This document shows, piece after piece, positions 63,101-64,000 of a DNA stretch of 64,000 bases. The DNA is from Lycocorax pyrrhopterus obiensis. Taxonomy: Eukaryota; Chordata; Aves; Passeriformes; Paradisaeidae. The translations under genes and the position numbers were made by a program. How positions within the stretch are numbered: position 1 is the first letter of the stretch; each line of letters opens with the position of its first letter. The notes beneath the pieces were generated by a model, which saw only the letters and a list, made by a program, of their open reading frames with translations, had not been told where the DNA came from and did not search any database. The stretch is from NCBI GenBank assembly GCA_014706295.1, contig JACSVZ010000011.1:13647329-13711328 (forward strand), in the 5' to 3' direction.

Positions 63101-64000
63101 CCAGACCACATGGAGCTTGCACATGGGCTGGCAGGGTTCCCTCCCCAAAGCCATGACTGGTGCCAAGCTGGATGTTTCCGTTTGTCTCCGCTTCCTTTGC
63201 GGCAGAAGCCCTTGGTGCCTGACAGGGGGTGAATGATGGCTGGGCTGAGGCAGGAGGAGCCGTGAAGGAAGCTGCCTTCCCAACCTGTTGACAGTGGGCT
63301 GGAGGATTGTTTTTCAGTACCACAAAGTCAGTGTGGGCATATTCGGGGACCCGCCATCTCCCTGTGGCTTCAAGCCTGGTCTGGCCGCTGTCCCTTGTTT
63401 ACTCAGTTCCAAGACTGTGTTGGGATCTGGCACCATACAGTGCTTTGGGGAAAAACTGGGAAGCTGAACAAGCAAGGGTATGTATGATGTACCAGCAGCA
63501 TTGATGTCTGTTTTGTTCTGGGGTTCCTGCAAGGACAGTCCCCAGTATCCTTTTCTCCTCCTCTCTATCCTGGCTTCACAATATCACTGCCATAGGTACA
63601 CCATCAAGACCAGGAGCAGCCACAGCAAGTCTTCCTCTCCTTTTTTATCTCATTAGCCTTCGTATTTTTTCCTTCCTCAAGCTCTCTTTGGGTGAATTAT
63701 TTCCCAGAACACTCTTATATCCCATGCTCTTGACTTTACCATAAGTGAAGTGCAGGTTACCTGGACTGCGGGTTTGAAATGGCCCGTGTGAGAGCCGTGT
63801 GCCCTCAGGACTGAGCACCTTACTTGCAGTAGCATGTCCAGTGAGCCAGAGCACACAGCACAGTCTCTGCCAGGTCTGGGATGACAACCAGTCCTGCTGA
63901 AGGTCAGGAGCAAAGGTGCCTGATCCTTGCTGGCACAAGTCACTCTGGAAGAAAGCACTGACCCAACCAGAAGGGGCAGCGTCCCACTGCACGCTCAGCA
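60124..64000 (+). other. PLEKHG4B: Intron 13, 5' part (at least 3.9 kb)
   Basis: The donor is GTAAGA; no matching next exon (spectrin-to-DH linker) was found before the window ends. It contains a minus-strand CR1 (about 61560-61945) and an imperfect 12-base tandem pair (61390-61401 and 61402-61413, GGATCCTGGGAA / GGATCCCGGGAA). Open frames on both strands at 62700-63530 show no domain. Confidence 0.7.
61560..61945 (-). mobile_element. CR1 LINE, 3' fragment, minus strand
   Basis: Read on the plus strand, it begins with the reverse complement of a CR1 3' end ('ATCACAGAACCATACAGTGG', then 'TCATCCAGTTCCAAC') and continues through 'GGGATGCCACCCACTAGACC', 'TTTCAGGGATGGGGCA', 'TTCTTCCTAATATCCAATCT' and 'CCCCCTTATCTTGTC'. 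These are standard blocks of avian CR1. The 5' end of the element (right side) is worn and the limit is approximate. It is longer than the intron 1 copy and carries no intact ORF. Confidence 0.93.

Noticed and set aside
1..64000. Novel defence, mobile or biosynthetic system
   Set aside because: The window is one vertebrate gene with long introns. Nothing indicates clustered novel genes, integrated virus with identifiable coding capacity, or an RNA-based system.

Overview
This is nuclear DNA from a vertebrate, most likely a bird. It has long introns and GT-AG splice sites, moderate GC with isolated CpG-dense patches, and two 3'-truncated CR1-type LINEs of the kind that dominates avian interspersed repeats (about 11108-11290 on the plus strand and 61560-61945 on the minus strand). 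I see no operons, tRNA or rRNA genes, CRISPR arrays or prokaryotic signals. The species cannot be named from the sequence. The window holds one recognisable gene on the plus strand, running off the right edge. It is the 5' two-thirds of a Dbl-family Rho guanine-nucleotide exchange factor of the PLEKHG4 / PLEKHG4B (puratrophin-1-like) / ARHGEF40 / KIAA1755 group. I favour PLEKHG4B, because an N-terminal family module is present and the locus is large, but its paralogue PLEKHG4 is not excluded. Thirteen exons can be placed with splice sites whose phases all agree; together they give 3663 nt, or 1221 codons without a stop. Layout: 1-744 is the GC-rich 5' leader, with several small upstream ORFs and a start codon formed by the last three bases of exon 1 (742-744, directly followed by a splice donor). 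745-14432 is intron 1, with a CR1 and an NRF1-like site pair. 14433-14630 is exon 2, the start of the conserved N-terminal module. 14631-20659 is intron 2, with an intragenic CpG-dense patch carrying two CCAAT boxes, a 39-bp minisatellite and an AT-rich hairpin. 20660-22781 is the 2122-nt exon 3, which completes the N-terminal module and then encodes a long acidic, low-order linker. 27974-28189, 31998-32121, 33231-33324, 38432-38518 and 40297-40413 are the exons of a Sec14/CRAL-TRIO-like domain. 42665-42763, 43741-43889, 56799-56937, 59297-59419 and 59932-60123 are the exons of a helical, spectrin-repeat-like region. 60124-64000 is intron sequence with a CR1. The catalytic DH-PH exons lie beyond the window. 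In this family the N-terminal, Sec14-like and spectrin-like parts place and regulate the C-terminal DH-PH module, which loads GTP onto Rho-family GTPases. That role comes from family knowledge, since the catalytic part is not visible here. I found no evidence of an undescribed system. The points most worth checking are the split start codon, the CCAAT/CpG/minisatellite cluster in intron 2 as a possible second promoter, and one exon-like block at 26370.
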